Shown: piece by piece, positions 62,280-64,000 of the stretch
How positions within the stretch are numbered: the stretch's first letter is position 1
Layout: every line of letters begins with the position of its first letter
NCBI GenBank assembly: GCA_963854835.1
Contig: OY978525.1
Span: 91,478,136-91,542,135 of the forward strand
From: Megamerina dolium
Taxonomy: Eukaryota > Arthropoda > Insecta > Diptera > Megamerinidae
Reading direction: 5' to 3'
DNA length: 64,000 nucleotides
Program-made: the position numbers and the translations under genes
The notes under the pieces: model-generated
Databases searched by the model: none
Told to the model about the DNA's origin: nothing
What the model saw: the letters and a program-made list of their open reading frames with translations, nothing else

Positions 62280-63050
62280 TGATAGATAGGTAAGGTAATT
62301 TTGGCATAAACAAAAATTTGTTTTTTTTTTTGTTTTAGTAGATTTAAAGTTAGTTTTCAACAATATCATTTCAAATAAACCAATTCAGACAATTAACCAA
62401 TTTCTACGCAACAAAAAACGAATCATTTCATTTAAATTAAAAAATATTTTTATTGTAGGTGGCATAGAAATTCAGTTGGGGCGTCATATACATACTTAGT
62501 ATGCAATTTTAGTAGATAGTTTTAACTGAACAAACAAATAAACAAACAATTTAAACTATGTTAGCTTTGTTGTATGAACGAGAAGATATCAAAAAATATT
62601 GGTGAGTTCTTGTAGTCATGAGAAAGTTAACTTGTAGAGGTGTATTCGTATTTATATAACGCTAATGCACGAAAATACACAGAAAAAAATATTGGTATTT
62701 ATGCAATTTTAAGGAATGGTGTTATGAAGAAAACCAAATCTTATTAACTATGCAGCAACATTGTTTGTTAGATCATTTTGTATGGGCTACGCAAGGCTGG
62801 GTACTTAATTCGAATGTATGTAGTATGCAATTAGATAGGTGGATAGAAAAAAAAAACAGAAAAACGATCAAAATTCATTATATTGAATGTTATCATTTTT
62901 TTTTTTTAATTGCAATTTAACCATAAAAATATCGACAAATTTTAATAGGGTCAAAATTAATCTTAAAATAATAATTTATTTAGCTGGATATAATTACTTC
63001 AACTCGTTTTCAAATTGGTTTCAACGATTCTAAAAATGCGTTTAATATTT
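62280..63050. other. baboon intronic DNA upstream of the distal alternative exon
   Basis: AT-rich. No upstream baboon exon (no further Cys-rich ectodomain frame with splice sites) is seen. Confidence 0.5.
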
Positions 63051-63189
63051 CGATTGCTACCTAGCTGTAGATTTGATTCTACATTTTGCCCCGATTGATT
63101 TACTAGGTAAATCCTTAAAACGAAATGCCCTACACCAATGAGCGCCAAGAGCCTCTGGGCAGGCTAGCATCTTAAATTAAATGCGCATC

Positions 63190-63790
63190 GAAGCATATCT
63201 TGAGCATATCAAAACGGAATATTCATTTGTTAAAAAGTTCCAATCTTCATACCCTGACAGAAGCATCTGGGAGGAGAAAGAAGGGGTTTTGTCGAATTAC
63301 ACCCACTTTTACAGACGGCTCCAATCTTGATGGAAAGGTATGCAGAGGCGTTTATTCACAACTCTTTAACCTTTTGCCTTATCATTGTAGTGTGTTTCAG
63401 ACAAAAGTCGAAGCAATTAGCAGACATGCACATTCTGAGCGAAGGCCGTAAGAAACGCACTCAAAACCTTACTACCCTTAGAAAGAGGGGCGCGTCAACC
63501 GCTGTAGGAGCTGTCACGGGGTAGTGGCATAATAGTGCCATAGAACTTCACGCTGCTAGAATGGCTTTGGATCACCTTACGCATGAATTCCGTAGCAGCT
63601 GCAGCGACCAGGAAGAGCTCGAAGCCGTCACGCATCTGCTATGCAACTGCCCTGCTCTATGCATAATACGAAAATTATTTCTAGATAATTGTTACGTAGA
63701 GGACCTAACCCCGCTTTCTAGGGATCGGAGTAGAAATATCCGTGTGGTATAATAACGTGCGTTCTTGGTCCTCAACCTCTTGTCGCCTCT
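63190..63790 (+). pseudogene. non-LTR RNase H and C-terminal fragment
   Basis: TFTDGSNLDGKV and HCSVFQTKVEAI match the start of a retrotransposon RNase H domain (DGS catalytic Asp). After a deletion, SCSDQEELEAVTHLLCNCPALC is the terminal Cys-His block. The fragment ends near 63751 (TAA) with a short 3' UTR. Opposite strand to baboon, in or upstream of its intron. Confidence 0.8.
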
Positions 63791-64000
63791 CCTAGAGGGC
63801 GGCCATGTCTAACCTGACCTATGCTATAATATCTACGATAATTTGACAGAAACTCCATTCTAATCTCTTTTTTTACGGAGGATAATATAATATAATGTAG
63901 CAATGTAGTATATTCCTAAATGCAACTATGTAAACTTTTAACGAAGTCACATGTTCCTAAATGTACTGTTACGGATGATCAGAGGAAAGCAATAAGCGCA

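Overview
The window is intron-rich, very AT-rich nuclear DNA from a higher fly. The repeat content (mariner-type transposons, jockey-type and 'endonuclease-reverse transcriptase' non-LTR retrotransposons, TIR and foldback elements) and the gene sequences fit a tephritid fruit fly better than Drosophila. That placement is inference; no search was run. Only two host protein-coding genes can be supported, and they converge on each other.

Gene 1 (+ strand, coding 19502-28695, five coding exons, 300 codons plus stop) encodes a secreted, cysteine-rich protein. It has a signal peptide, a glycine-rich low-complexity segment, and 16 cysteines in a colipase/Dickkopf-like or prohormone-like spacing. A strong splice acceptor upstream of the ATG implies a non-coding 5' exon. 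A candidate paused-type promoter (Inr plus GGACGTG) lies at 3993. Intron 1 holds two mariner remnants and intron 4 holds an antisense non-LTR retrotransposon.

Gene 2 (- strand, 62243 down to 42070, 5' end beyond the window) is the activin/TGF-beta type I receptor baboon. All kinase exons, the TM/GS-box exon and two alternative ligand-binding-domain exons are present. The two alternative exons (62101-62243 and 57405-57538) have the same phase and both carry the CCxxxxCN box, as expected for mutually exclusive ectodomain exons. The exon for the N-terminal signal peptide and first ectodomain part is not in the window.

The rest is intergenic or intronic DNA. 0-7.8 kb: unannotatable AT-rich DNA with the promoter candidate. 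7.8-17.1 kb: degraded non-LTR fragments, a SINE and a short repeat family. 20.6-22.7 kb: mariner remnants. 26.1-28.35 kb: non-LTR copy. 30.0-31.0 kb: two opposed non-LTR 3' fragments. 33.8-34.25 kb: another non-LTR 3' end. 35.7-37.05 kb: a large foldback element. 46.37-46.98 kb: a TIR element with an ORF remnant. 52.0-56.3 kb: a repeat element carrying a higher-order satellite of ~150/299/598 bp. 58.0-60.1 kb: two further inverted or tandem repeat elements. 63.2-63.8 kb: another non-LTR end. At least five copies of a tRNA-derived SINE with two different 3' tails are scattered through the window.
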